From NCBI GenBank assembly GCA_029948255.1, contig JALIZF010001844.1, positions 433,501 to 497,500 of the forward strand: DNA of 64,000 bases, in the 5' to 3' direction. The first letter of the stretch is position 1; each line of letters begins with the position of its first letter. The position numbers and the translations under genes were made by a program. This document shows positions 1-9,665 of this stretch, in pieces. The notes under the pieces were generated by a model that had not been told where the DNA came from, did not search any database, and saw only the letters and a program-made list of their open reading frames with translations. Source of the DNA: Telmatactis stephensoni. Taxonomy: Eukaryota > Cnidaria > Anthozoa > Actiniaria > Isophelliidae.

Positions 1-97
1 TTACAGCAGAAATTTCGAATGTTTTCATAGAGATTACGGCAATGTCACGGTTACGGGACGGCGCGGTCGGTTTCACACTCATACGAAATCTGCTCTA
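1..97. repeat. Foldback element, family A (copy 1, cut by window start)
   Basis: Right part of a dispersed inverted-repeat element ending in a terminal arm (ATACGAAATCTGCTCTA). The interior is a run of degenerate ACGG/CACGG words around a conserved centre reading AATTTCGAATGTTTT. Other copies lie near 3066, 3238+7534, 13874, 32961, 39522, 41666, 52096 and 56272. It has no coding potential and is MITE-like. Confidence 0.7.
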
Positions 98-960
98 TTT
101 GTGACTGTTGAGTTATTTTATACTCAAGGTGTGTGTACTCGATCTTAAGCTGAGACCTAAAATTGGTAAAGTACCAATATTTGTCAGTCAAGGTCTGTGT
201 ATCTATTTGAAAACACATTGTCTGGATGTGTGAGCAAATGAACAAGACCCTTGTTTGATCATTCACTTGGCAGATTTTTGATCCTCCTCAGCTGAGCATG
301 GGCTGTAAATACCTGTCTGCATTTTGTGACGGATACAAAAAGCTGCACATTATGGCTCAGCTTGATGCGCCCCCTGAGGAATTACAAATTATGGGCCCAG
401 TTGTTCACTAGTGCTTACCCAGGGCTAAATGTAAAGAAACCATTGATATTAACCCAGGATTAACATCCACCCCCCTTCAAACAACCAGACATTGATGAAA
501 AATCTCTCTAGATGGTCAAGTTGTGTTCTAGGATAAATTGGGCCAATGACCACAGTTTCCCAAGTTGAACTGTATTTGTTGAATAAGCTGCTGTTTACAT
601 TTTCCAGGAAGTTCCAGATCACAGGCGATGTCACCTTATCTAAGTATTGATCCATCATATTTAAACCAGGTATAAGCTATATACTTGTAAATAAATATAT
701 TTAGTTGGTGCTTCAAGTGTTACTTTTTCATATTTGATATAATCTTCACTGGTAAAATGTCATCTTCCCCTCAAGTGCTGCTATATTGGGATTTCATTGT
801 TTGCACTTCTAATTATTGTTCTGGTGCTTACTCCAAATAAAATAAACCATTTCTTTTCTCACTACAATTGACTACAATAATATTGGCTAACAATTGGCAA
901 GAAATGACTATGGCAAACCTAGCCACTGGTCTACACTTCCCACACTGTCTTTACAGTGGA
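98..960. other. No gene recognised
   Basis: AT-rich sequence without a convincing exon. TIMM23 must have 5' coding exon(s) upstream of 1838, but I could not identify them here. A short open stretch near 262-410 has no matching splice sites. Confidence 0.4.
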
Positions 961-969
961 ATTATGGAA

Positions 970-1074
970 GGGATAAATACCGAGAAGCGAGGCTTTTAGC
1001 CATATACATCCCGAGGGCCGTAGGCCCGAGGGATGTATATGGATAAAAGCCGAGCTTCGAGGTATTTATCTGCC
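970..1074. repeat. Short foldback hairpin
   Basis: Arms of about 43 bases (GATAAATACCGAG... and ...CGAGGTATTTATC) face each other across a short GC-rich centre (GAGGGCCGTAGGCCCGAG). The unit is a compact palindrome of MITE type. Confidence 0.6.
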
Positions 1075-1221
1075 TTATTATATGATTGAGGAGGTTTTCA
1101 CACAAAAGCGATTCAAATTCCCAGAAGGAAACCTTAAATAATTGTTTTTCAATTCTATTCAGAGAAACACTAACGAACTTCATGATAACACACAAAATAT
1201 TTTTTTGTTGAGAAGATTCCA

Positions 1222-1310
1222 TCAGTTAGCTCAGTAGTATAGTGGTTAAAAGCGGGTATAGGAGTGCAGAAAGTCTCGGGTTCGAATCTCTGTCATTTAT
1301 CAAAGACTTT
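1222..1310 (+). repeat. tRNA-like SINE head
   Basis: An A-box-like TAGCTCAGTAGTATAGTGG (1228-1246) and a B-box-like GGGTTCGAATC lie at tRNA-like spacing, but a full cloverleaf does not close. Best read as a tRNA-derived SINE or tRNA pseudogene with an internal pol III promoter. Confidence 0.45.
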
Positions 1311-1837
1311 TTTTCCACCAAAAATCGCTACTTAGTATATTTCTAAGAAAATTTCTAAGTCTTGATGTCCACACATAAATCATCTAAGGAAGTATGGAAC
1401 GAAATTATATATTCAAGTGATGTATCTAGATAAACCCTGGGAATTATAAATTCAAGTGATTTATACAGATACATCCCGGAGAAGCTCTATATAAAACCCT
1501 TGAATATATAATCATCGTGAATTTAGTGATATAAAGTCTATGAATAACAAAGAAAACAGACTCAATCATATAATAATTATATGTATATCTCATGTAACAC
1601 CCCAGGAGAGGGAGGGGAGGGCAAAGGCAAAAACACAAGCAGTGAAGCTGGAGCAATGGCAAAGTAAACCATGCATAGGGCAGAGTGACAACAGATGCAC
1701 ATGTACAACTAAGAGTTATGTACTGCTGACCAGCATTCCACTCCAAGTTAACTTTACTATAGTCACATTTATTGTAATAATACTGATTAATAATGTTATA
1801 AACAGTCAATGTTTAATATTGATATTTATGGTTTTAG

Positions 1838-4800
1838 GGTGGGGCAGAGTTTGTTTTTCCTACTGACAGTAAAAAAAGAAGACAGTGGAATGAGAGAATG
1901 TTCAGTGGTATAGGAACATCATATTTACTTGGTAAGACAAACTACTTTAAGGTTATTTTTTGTTGCTAATTGCTTTTGATACAAGGGAGGCAGCATGGCT
2001 GAGTGGTCAGAGCCTTGTTCTTGCAACCTCGTGGTCTCAAGTTCAAGTCCCACTCTGACCACTAGCTGAAGTTAAATTTTGAGATTAAACATTTTACTCA
2101 TCGCTCGCATTTTGCCTCACCTAAAGGCTTGACAAAATACATACGTGACTCGTAAAATATTAGCCCATAACACACAAGAAAATATCTAATAAATGGTATG
2201 TATAGCCAATAATAATTGTTTCAGGGAGATTTTCAAAGTTTCAGGGAGATTTTAAAGTGATGAAGATATGAATATTTAAAAATAATAATTATTTTTGGCT
2301 AATACAGTTTTAGGTTGTTGTGTTTCTGGAGTTCCACTGTAATAGAAGCTTTTAGTGTTTGTACTATACAATAATGTATTATGTATGTATTCATTTAGGC
2401 CTAGGAATGGGTGGTGGTTTTGGACTCTATGAAGGACTTAGAAATCCTGATGGAAGAACATTTAAACTTCGATTAAACAGGTTAGTCTGGTTGTGCTGTT
2501 AAATAAGTTATATATCATTGTATTGACAATTTCCTTCTCTACTGAATACATTTGATGTAATTCTATGACAAAAAATTTATATTCCTAGTGTGGAATATAG
2601 TATTAATGACATATTGTTGTGTGTAGTGTATTAAATGGTTGTACAAGAAGAGGACCATTCTTAGCAAACAGTCTTGGTATCTTAGGTAAGTTCCTTGAAA
2701 AAATCCAATACAGTGCAAACACTCCCAACAATGATGGCAAGCAACTCCCCAACATTGTTGGCTCCAGTATATTGGATGCATTTGAACAACCTTAAACAAA
2801 ACAATGTCCAACATTTCCAATAACACATGTCCTCTTCTTTATTCCAGCTTTGATGTATTGTAGTCTAGACAGTCTTATTGAAAAAGCACGAGGTGAAGAA
2901 GACCAAATTAACTCCATAGCAGCTGCAGCTGGTGCAGGAATGATATTTAAATCTACAGGTACATCATTATCGTTGTTAAAATACTGCAACATAATGTTTT
3001 CAGAGTCTTGCAAACTGACAGCAAGTCCAAGTTCACAATTTTGAAAATGACAGTAACTCAGTAATCTTAGAGAGGATTTCACATGAGTGTGAAACATACC
3101 ACACTGTGCCATGATCGTGCCAGTGCCGTGTTCTCTATAAAAACATTCAAAATTCCTGTCGTAACCATGCAATGCCATTTTTACAGTCATGTTAAATCTA
3201 CTCTACAGTTGCCTTACTATTTTGTTACCTTTCCAAATAGAGTAGTTTTCATATGAGTGGGAACACTGTACAGTTATGATACAATACGGTTGTAGCAGGA
3301 ATTTCAAATGTTTTTATAGAAACTATGATACTGATAATTTTAAATAAAAACACAACTTTTTTGAGTTTTAAACAAGACATGTTTCGGCTTTCATAAAGCC
3401 ATCTTCAGTTGTTGAAGTGATTACAAGTTTGACTAAATGTATCTACAGTACCGCTCAAAAGTCTTTTAACATCGTCGCGCGCGATTTCTGAGTGTAGTTT
3501 GCGTGTAGTTTGAGTGTAGTTTGCGTGTAGTATTACACGCACTCTGAGTGTAGTACACTCACTACTGCTCAAGTACATGCACAGTTATATCAGAGTTATA
3601 GCAGAGACTACACGCAGGTTGAGTGTACTTGACAACATTCTTACATTTGTAGCGATTTTCAAAATAATGCGAACTCTGACCTCCAAACAGTTCGTTGGAA
3701 TTTGAAACAATCAACCCCAAAAAATACTCATAAAGATCCCTAAAAACATACCAAACGACATAATATGATCTTTAAACGATCTGTAAAAGCTAAATATGAT
3801 TTTGTTATACCGGTAAGTTAAATATTCTTGTGTCATTTTAACCCTGATATAGTAGTTCTAAACGGAGGGCAAACGTGCAATAAATACCCGATCGATCGTT
3901 AGACATTCGATTATAATTTACATAAACAAACGACTCAACAAATGCTTTACATCTGAAATCACGCTTTATTGGTCTGTAAATACAGTTTCTAAGTAGTCTT
4001 AAGAATAAATAAGTAGTAGTTTTCAATAAACAAAATGATTTTCATCAAACTGTGAAGTTGAAACTAATTCCGTACTAATTTTTTTTTTATACTAATTTTT
4101 AATACCTGTAAGCGAAGTTTATAGGCTTATTATCATTTGTAAACTTGCCACGCCAGGCTGTGACCGTAATATAATAGTGCTGTAATGTCTACAAAATACA
4201 CTAAAAAATGCCAGTCGTTAAACCATTGCCACGTTCCCTGTCATAAGAAAATTGCTCTGTTACGTTCTGTGTTGTTTAAAAGGTGCCCGCTAGCACTAGT
4301 AGTAGTGTATTTTAGTGCAGCTAAATCACCTTAGAAACAAACATAAATAAACGAGAACTGAGATTTAAAATTACTTTTGTGTTTCGGATCGTTGTCTTGT
4401 TGGAACCTGTGTCCATCTGGGTACTTCTCGTCCAAGAAGGGAATCAGCGTGTTTTCTAAAATTTCTTTGACGTAGAAGTGCTTTCTCATGATCCCGGTAA
4501 ATATCAAGATCTCAGTCGGTCCTCGTTTGGATATCCCTGCCCAGACATGAACTTTGTATGGGTGTTTGACAGTTGGTTTCATTTTCGCTGGCTCGCCAAT
4601 TTTTCTGAAGCACAGTTTTCCATGACGCTCCATCCATATGCTTGATTCATCGGTGAACACCACATCTTCGAACTGGTCATTGTCAGCCTGAAGCCGTCTA
4701 GTGAAGTCTAGTCTCTCAATTCTGTTTTTCTCTCTGACTTGCTGGCAGTACTTCGGACCAGTCTTTACCCATCCCAGTTTTCTTCGAGCACGTTTCACTG

Positions 4801-7800
4801 TGGCGGCACTAAATCTTCTTCCAAACTGCTGGTACAAAAGCTGAACGAGATCTAAAACACAACCAAATTGCAAAATAAATTATCTGTATAAACATTTGAC
4901 AGTCTTTGTGTCTCACTGGCGAGACAGTAGGCGAGACATGGTATGAGAACGTCGGTACTTTGTGAATGAATGAAAACAGGAATGAAAACAACATAAGATT
5001 ACATACCTGTTGATGTAAGTTCGTCATTTTGATGCATTTGCTCGTCAATGAAATTGAGTTGATCAACTTTCATGACACGTCTCCGTCCTGAACGTTCTTT
5101 CTCTGATAGTGTCTCATTTTTTTCGTAGCGTTTGATTATGGAGCTGACAGTTTGCCGGGTAATTGAAATCCCTTCAGATTTCAGTTCTACAACAATATTT
5201 TTGAAATGATCAGGAAATATTGTTTTAGAATGTACACAGTGGCTCCTGGGGAGCAAATGACAGCCTGGAAAAAATGTGTCAAATCGATAGACGAATTCTT
5301 ACGAAGACCAATTAAAAGAAGTTTGTAATGCTATCGTCAATGTAAAATAAAAATGTATATATATAATACCATGTTATCGCTTGTGATAAATAAGGTAATT
5401 TGTGTTTTTAAACTAAAGTAGGTTCGATTTCCCAAATCCAGCTGCTGATTCCGATTAAAATCCTCGCCCAAATCGGGAAGTTATGGATGTCTCGAAATCG
5501 ATCCTACAATGCAAGTAAAAACACAATACTATCAGATCAGTGAAATAAGTGCGCGAATGAATAAAAAAACTGCATGGCATTTCTTGAGATGAAAATCGGG
5601 TTTACAGTACGAGTCAGTTTTATGAATCAAGGAATTTTATGAACAGTATAATTTTCTAAAGTCTAAGTCAAAACACGACTTAGAGACACTCGGGCGATTA
5701 TTATTCAGCTCTGGTTGTAGATTTCAGGACCGATAAGCGGCACCAGATACGGTACATAATGTAAACTCAAATAATTTTTTGTTATATCTACATGTACTTT
5801 TACTAGCACAAGCATGATTAGAATTCACATAAATGTTATGTTACAGAACTTTGAGATGTTATTGTAACCATGAGGCGGTTAAAAGTCATGATTACATGGC
5901 ATTTCTTGAGATGAAATCGGGTTTATAGTACGAGTCCGTTTTTAATACGAATCAAGGAATTTTATGAACAGTATAGTTTTCTTCGCACTTTGTTTTGCTT
6001 ATCTCATCACCAAAATAATAATGAATAAGTAAAGAAGCATTTCAATTTCGAAGTCGGCCATAAAAACACTGCATCAAGACTGGCACGATCTTTCGTAAAG
6101 TTTTGAACTACACGCACTGAGCATGTAAAAAGTTCAATCAACCATATGATAAGTTTCAACAGCGATTTAACTACACTCACAATGCGTGTAGTTTTGCGTG
6201 TAGCTTGAGTGTAGTCTGAGTGTAGTTCTGAGCGTAGGTTGCGTGTAGTTTGAGTGTAGTTTGGGTGTAATCGCGCAAAATACACGCAAAAAATGTTAAA
6301 AGACTTTTGAGCGGTACTGTACTATTAATAGAATCTAGTTACATATAAAATTACAACGGTCATTACATAGTTTGAATACTTAAAATATGACATATAAACA
6401 AACTAAAAACGAAAGATATATAAACAAATTACATATTGATGGTGGTATTAAAATGCTTAACCTGAGTGTTTAACTCAGGTTTAGAAGCCATAATATGAAG
6501 AGCTTCTTTTATTTTAAGTTGATAAGGACTATTTGCTGTATCAATTATTTTAAAATAGTCTGCTTACTAATTTTAATAGCTTCACCTCACTTTCATATAA
6601 AGTAGGACTAATACGCACATTAATAGATAGAGCTTTTAAAATTAACAACAGTAAAGATGGTTTTGAAAAAGACGTTACTGATATCAAAACCATCCTTAAA
6701 CGTAATACCTTTCCTTCTTATCTTATTGACAAGGTAACTCAAAGTTATCTTGACAAAACAACTCAAAACTCTAATGCCAATCTTAATCAAAAACCACAAT
6801 CTACTAATAACTCAGAAACCAGATATTTCAAACTTCCTTTCATTGGGAAATATTCATCTTTTGCCCAAAAGAAAGTTAGGCAGCTTTCCAAACGTTTTTG
6901 TGATAAACTAGATATCAAATTAGTCTTTCACTCATTTAAAATAAATCGTTTATTTTCTGTTAAAGATCCCATCCCTGATGTTCTTAAATCTTGTGTGGTC
7001 TATGAATTTTCTTGTTCGAGCTGTAACGCTCGATATATAGGTGAAACAGTTCGCCATCTTTCCACACGAATTAATGAACACCTTTTTTCCGACAAACAAT
7101 CTCATATTTTCAAACATTTGTCTTCTAACACAGATTGTAAAAATGCTGCATCATCAGATAGTTTTAAAATAATTGATACAGCAAATAGTCCTTATCAACT
7201 TAAAATAAAAGAAGCTCTTCATATTATGGCTTCTAAACCTGAGTTAAACACTCAGGTTAAGCATTTTAATACCACCATCAATATGTAATTTGTTTATATA
7301 TCTTTCGTTTTTAGTTTGTTTATATGTCATATTTTAAGTATTCAAACTATGTAATGACCGTTGTAATTTTATATGTAACTAGATTCTATTAATAGTAGAT
7401 ACATTTAGTCAAACTTGTAATCACTTCAACAACTGAAGATGGCTTTATGAAAGCCGAAACATGTCTTGTTTAAAACTCAAAAAAGTTGTGTTTTTATTTA
7501 AAATTATCACATCCTTTGTGCTACTAAGACCACATGATACTGATACAGTTACGATATGGTATGGTAACTCAACTAAAAAAAAATGGTACTCATACGAAAA
7601 CGACTCTACTTACCGTACCGTAACATTACTCTTATCTTACAGGCAACTCAATTTCAACCACTTATCATTCACCAAGATAAAATAAATCTCTCTCTTGATT
7701 ATCAGACATTAAACCTAAAATGTTAGCTTTCATTATTTTTCTAGCTGGCATTCGACCGATAGCAATTGCAGGAGCTATAGGAGGATCACTTGCACTGGCT

Positions 7801-7869
7801 TATCACTTTGGAGAAAAACTTTTGGAAGGAAGAGGACAGACAATGTCATCGACCCCAAATTGGGCTTAG
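1838..7869 (+). CDS. TIMM23: TIM23-type inner-membrane translocase subunit (3' five exons)
   Basis: Mitochondrial inner-membrane channel subunit that, with Tim17 and Tim44/Hsp70, imports presequence proteins. Exons read 1838-1931, 2399-2480, 2627-2685, 2848-2958 and 7745-7869; phases join without a break to give 156 residues and a TAG stop. The translation shows the Tim17/22/23 pattern: an acidic/Pro-Thr segment (EFVFPTD), Gly-rich helices (GLGMGGGFGLYEGLRN), the conserved block RRGPFLANSLGILALMY, then IEKARGEEDQINS and a last Gly-rich helix. Human TIMM23 is about 209 residues, so roughly 50 N-terminal residues are on upstream exon(s) that I could not find. The intron 2959-7744 is enlarged by nested transposons; the intron 1932-2398 holds a SINE-like unit. 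Confidence 0.9.
1983..2160 (+). repeat. tRNA-derived SINE in a TIMM23 intron
   Basis: The head has A-box TGGCTGAGTGGTCAGAG (about 1997) and B-box AGTTCAAGTCCC (about 2039), the pattern of Leu/Ser-type tRNAs, followed by an unrelated body. The acceptor stem does not close, so a working tRNA gene is unlikely. It lies between TIMM23 exons ending 1931 and starting 2399. Confidence 0.5.
3066..3207. repeat. Foldback element, family A (copy 2)
   Basis: Complete copy in reverse orientation, with CACATGAGTGTGAAAC at one end and AAATCTACTCTA at the other, and a degenerate CACGG-type interior with the conserved centre ATTCAAAATTCCTG. It sits just left of the copy split by the Penelope-like element. Confidence 0.6.
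3371..3413 (-). ncRNA. Hammerhead ribozyme, left PLE arm
   Basis: Minus-strand copy of the motif described at 7428-7470: stem I strands at 3409-3413 and 3371-3375, core CTGAAGA at 3402-3408, stem II made by GGCTTT/AAAGCC, then GAAACATGTC. All core bases agree with CUGANGA...GAAA...NUH. It faces the plus-strand copy. Confidence 0.65.
3446..6319 (-). mobile_element. Tc1/mariner-type DNA transposon inserted in the PLE
   Basis: Inverted ends CAGTACCGCTCAAAAGTC (3446) and GACTTTTGAGCGGTACTG (to 6319) are flanked by TA on each side (3444-3445, 6320-6321). Subterminal tracts of alternating GTGTAGTTTGAGTGTAG words occur near 3490-3640 and 6170-6270. The uninterrupted target is visible in the other PLE arm near 7395, where TATCTACTATTAATAG appears in reverse complement, so the insertion point is certain. 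Confidence 0.85.
4375..5264 (-). pseudogene. Tc1/mariner-like transposase, two exons, C-terminal part missing
   Basis: Two spliced coding blocks are visible: about 5264-5007 (DNA-binding helix-turn-helix segment, with GISITRQTVSSIIKRY) ending at a GTATGT donor, and 4851-4375 after a TTTTAG acceptor. The second holds the DDE-fold signatures FTDESSIW (first Asp) and QQDNDPKH (second Asp) and ends at a possible GTAATT donor. Typical transposases continue to a third acidic residue in a PDLNPIE-like motif; I found no such exon in the remaining 0.9 kb toward 3446. The start is unclear because an acceptor-like TTTCCAG precedes the first block. It is probably defective. Confidence 0.65.
6582..7288 (+). 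pseudogene. PLE protein C-terminus with GIY-YIG endonuclease
   Basis: A continuous frame of about 235 residues begins inside the end of the RT/connector region (SYKVGLIRTLIDRAFKIN) and runs to a TAA at 7286-7288. The GIY-YIG nuclease signature is degenerate but clear: VVYEFSCSSC, then ARYIGETVRHLSTRINEH. This enzyme class nicks the target in Penelope retrotransposition. The RT core is absent, so the copy is 5'-truncated and cannot move by itself. Confidence 0.8.
7428..7470 (+). ncRNA. Hammerhead ribozyme in the PLE 3' region
   Basis: Self-cleaving RNA fold read directly: stem I AACAA (7428-7432) with TTGTT (7466-7470); core CTGAAGA (7433-7439), fitting CUGANGA; stem II GGCTTT/AAAGCC (7441-7446, 7450-7455); GAAA (7456-7459); then a minimal stem III closed by A-U and C-G (ACATGT) and cleavage triplet GTC with predicted cut after 7465. 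Minimal-stem-III hammerheads are established in Penelope-like elements. Confidence 0.75.
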
Positions 7870-8431
7870 AACTGTTCATTTTATTTTACAAAAAATAGAC
7901 TTTCACACTGACTGTGTTGCAAGATAACAGATGAAATTCACATTGAGTGAGATATTATTTTGTCAGTGAAAAAGTGCCGGATGGAAGGATTATCAAGTGA
8001 ATGGGAGATGAATTGATACTTGAAGAAAATGCCTTCCAAAAAGTGGCATTGAGATAACATAGATATGAAAAGAAATCAAGGTCCAAGTATTGTAAGGTAT
8101 CAAGAAAACAGAATTCACTGAAGTAAACTCAATGAAAAGATCGAGAGAATTGCAACATCAGACGAGGTTCAAAAAATGAACATTGCGATACAACTGTATG
8201 AAATAATGAACCCCCAACAAGAAGCATAATGTACAGAAATTGGTTGACACCAGGAAACATAAACTGTAACCATTCATGCAAATACACTCTTGACAAAATT
8301 TTAACCTAAACTTTGACCCTGTTTGTAAAGGGAAAAAATATTTAACAGAGAATCCAGACAAGATCAAAAAGATATTTTATCCATGAAGCAGTAAAGCATA
8401 AGCTCTTGGAACCAACTCTTATTGTTTGTCT

Positions 8432-8475
<44 letters not shown>
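8432..8475. repeat. (GA)n microsatellite
   Basis: An uninterrupted AG dinucleotide run of about 22 units. Confidence 0.95.
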
Positions 8476-8478
<3 letters not shown>

Positions 8479-8760
8479 AATAAAAAAAAAGTGGGCACGA
8501 ACCAGGAAGAGTAGCCTATGAATACAGTCACCTTGCATCTTGTGCCGTAAAATGAGGTGCCCAAGAGCACACTGTGTGAGGTGGTTGTAGCCTCCTCCTT
8601 GGGCAATCTTTTGGGCTTCCTGTGCAAAACACAGGAGGCCCAGCGAAAAAGCGAACAGTTGCCTGCAGAGGAGGCTAAGGTGGTTGTATTCGTAAGCTAC
8701 AGGCAGAGGGGTGCTGTTGAATTCTTGCCATCCTCAAAAATGTTGTCCAGGCTAATAATT

Positions 8761-9029
8761 AAGGCCAGTACACACAAGGGAGCTTGCCCCAACAACATGC
8801 TCCTGGGTCATTTTGCGTAACTAGTACACACAAGGGAGCTTGCTGCAGGAGCTTGTTGCATGTTATAATTTACTCCCAGAGTTTGCTCCCTTACATTTAG
8901 TCAGTTTAATTTCAGGGAGCAAAATGTTTGTTGTACAACGAAATTTTTGTCAAATCATTGGTACACACGAGGGAACATGTTGCAGGAGCATGTTGCGGGG
9001 AAAGCAAGCTGCCTCGTGCACTGGCCTTT
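8761..9029. repeat. Foldback element, family B (AAGGCCAGTACACAC ends)
   Basis: Begins AAGGCCAGTACACAC and ends GTGCACTGGCCTTTA. Inside, ACACAAGGGAGCTTGC and TGCAGGAGCATGTTGC words recur two to three times. A related copy with a different core is at 10870-11152. Confidence 0.7.
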
Positions 9030-9665
9030 ATACTGTTAAGTGTGGCTTAATCCATGCCTACATGTTTACTACCAATGAAAAAGATATTTGGGTAATAGGC
9101 CCTCTCATTTTGAACTACCATTAACATTTAAAAACAAAAAAAACATGACATTTATGGTATTTCAAAAATAAAAGCACTGTGACTACAAAAAAAAATGCTT
9201 CAGAATGAAGTAACCCTAAATATTTTATTATGAAAGGACATTAAAAATTGCATTGTAAAACTGCTTTCTTGTGTCACTTATGAGTAATTCATGGGCATTT
9301 TTGTGAATGTGTTTGAGTGAAAGCACTGAACTATCACATGAAGAAAATGTCAATTCCTGGCTTGGATCAAACATGGGGCTTCCTTGGGTGTAACCTTGGA
9401 ATCCCTGGGAATCTGTTCTATTTCTAGGTTTTCCAGTTTGTTTGTTTTTTTTTTAATCTCTTGGCAATAACCAACATATAAGTGAAGAGTTGTGTGTAAG
9501 AAACAGAATGTAGTGGACATGAGTTTGGAGTTTTTTAGGGGAAGCCTTCATCAAAATTAGTATTTACTCATTTATTTTTAGATGTTTCAGAGTTGTTATC
9601 TATTTTTATTCATCTATTTAGATGTTAAAATACAGAACTTGGTTATCACTGTCACTTTCTAATCA

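Larger units (their letters stand above)
3336..7533 (+). mobile_element. Penelope-like retroelement, 5'-truncated, with inverted partial copy
   Basis: The right half carries the end of the PLE ORF (GIY-YIG domain) and a 3' region. The left arm (3336-3445 continuing at 6320-6559) is the reverse complement of the right arm (about 7157-7520), so the element ends are a large inverted repeat, as known for Penelope insertions. It is bounded by an 11-bp direct repeat (ATGATACTGAT). The reverse transcriptase domain is missing. A mariner interrupts the left arm. Confidence 0.75.
3238..7610. repeat. Foldback element, family A (copy 3), split by a PLE
   Basis: The left part (3238-3335, starting ATAGAGTAG) and right part (7534-7610, ending ACGACTCTACT) form one family A element when the intervening 4.2 kb is ignored. 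The sequence ATGATACTGAT is found at both break points (3325-3335 and 7534-7544), as expected of a target-site duplication. Confidence 0.7.
7870..9665. other. Intergenic, TIMM23 3' end to NAF1 3' end
   Basis: Convergent 3' ends of TIMM23 (+) and NAF1 (-). Contains a GA microsatellite and one foldback element (listed separately) and no other gene that I can support. Confidence 0.6.

Noticed and set aside
262..410. Open plus-strand stretch upstream of TIMM23 (FDPPQLSMGCKYL...)
   Set aside because: Slight likeness to the TIM23 N-terminal FDP motif, but no donor in suitable phase and no further similarity.
1540..1866. Open frame of 108 residues running into the first visible TIMM23 exon
   Set aside because: It crosses the TTTTAG acceptor at 1831-1837 in a different frame from TIMM23 and is not conserved-looking.
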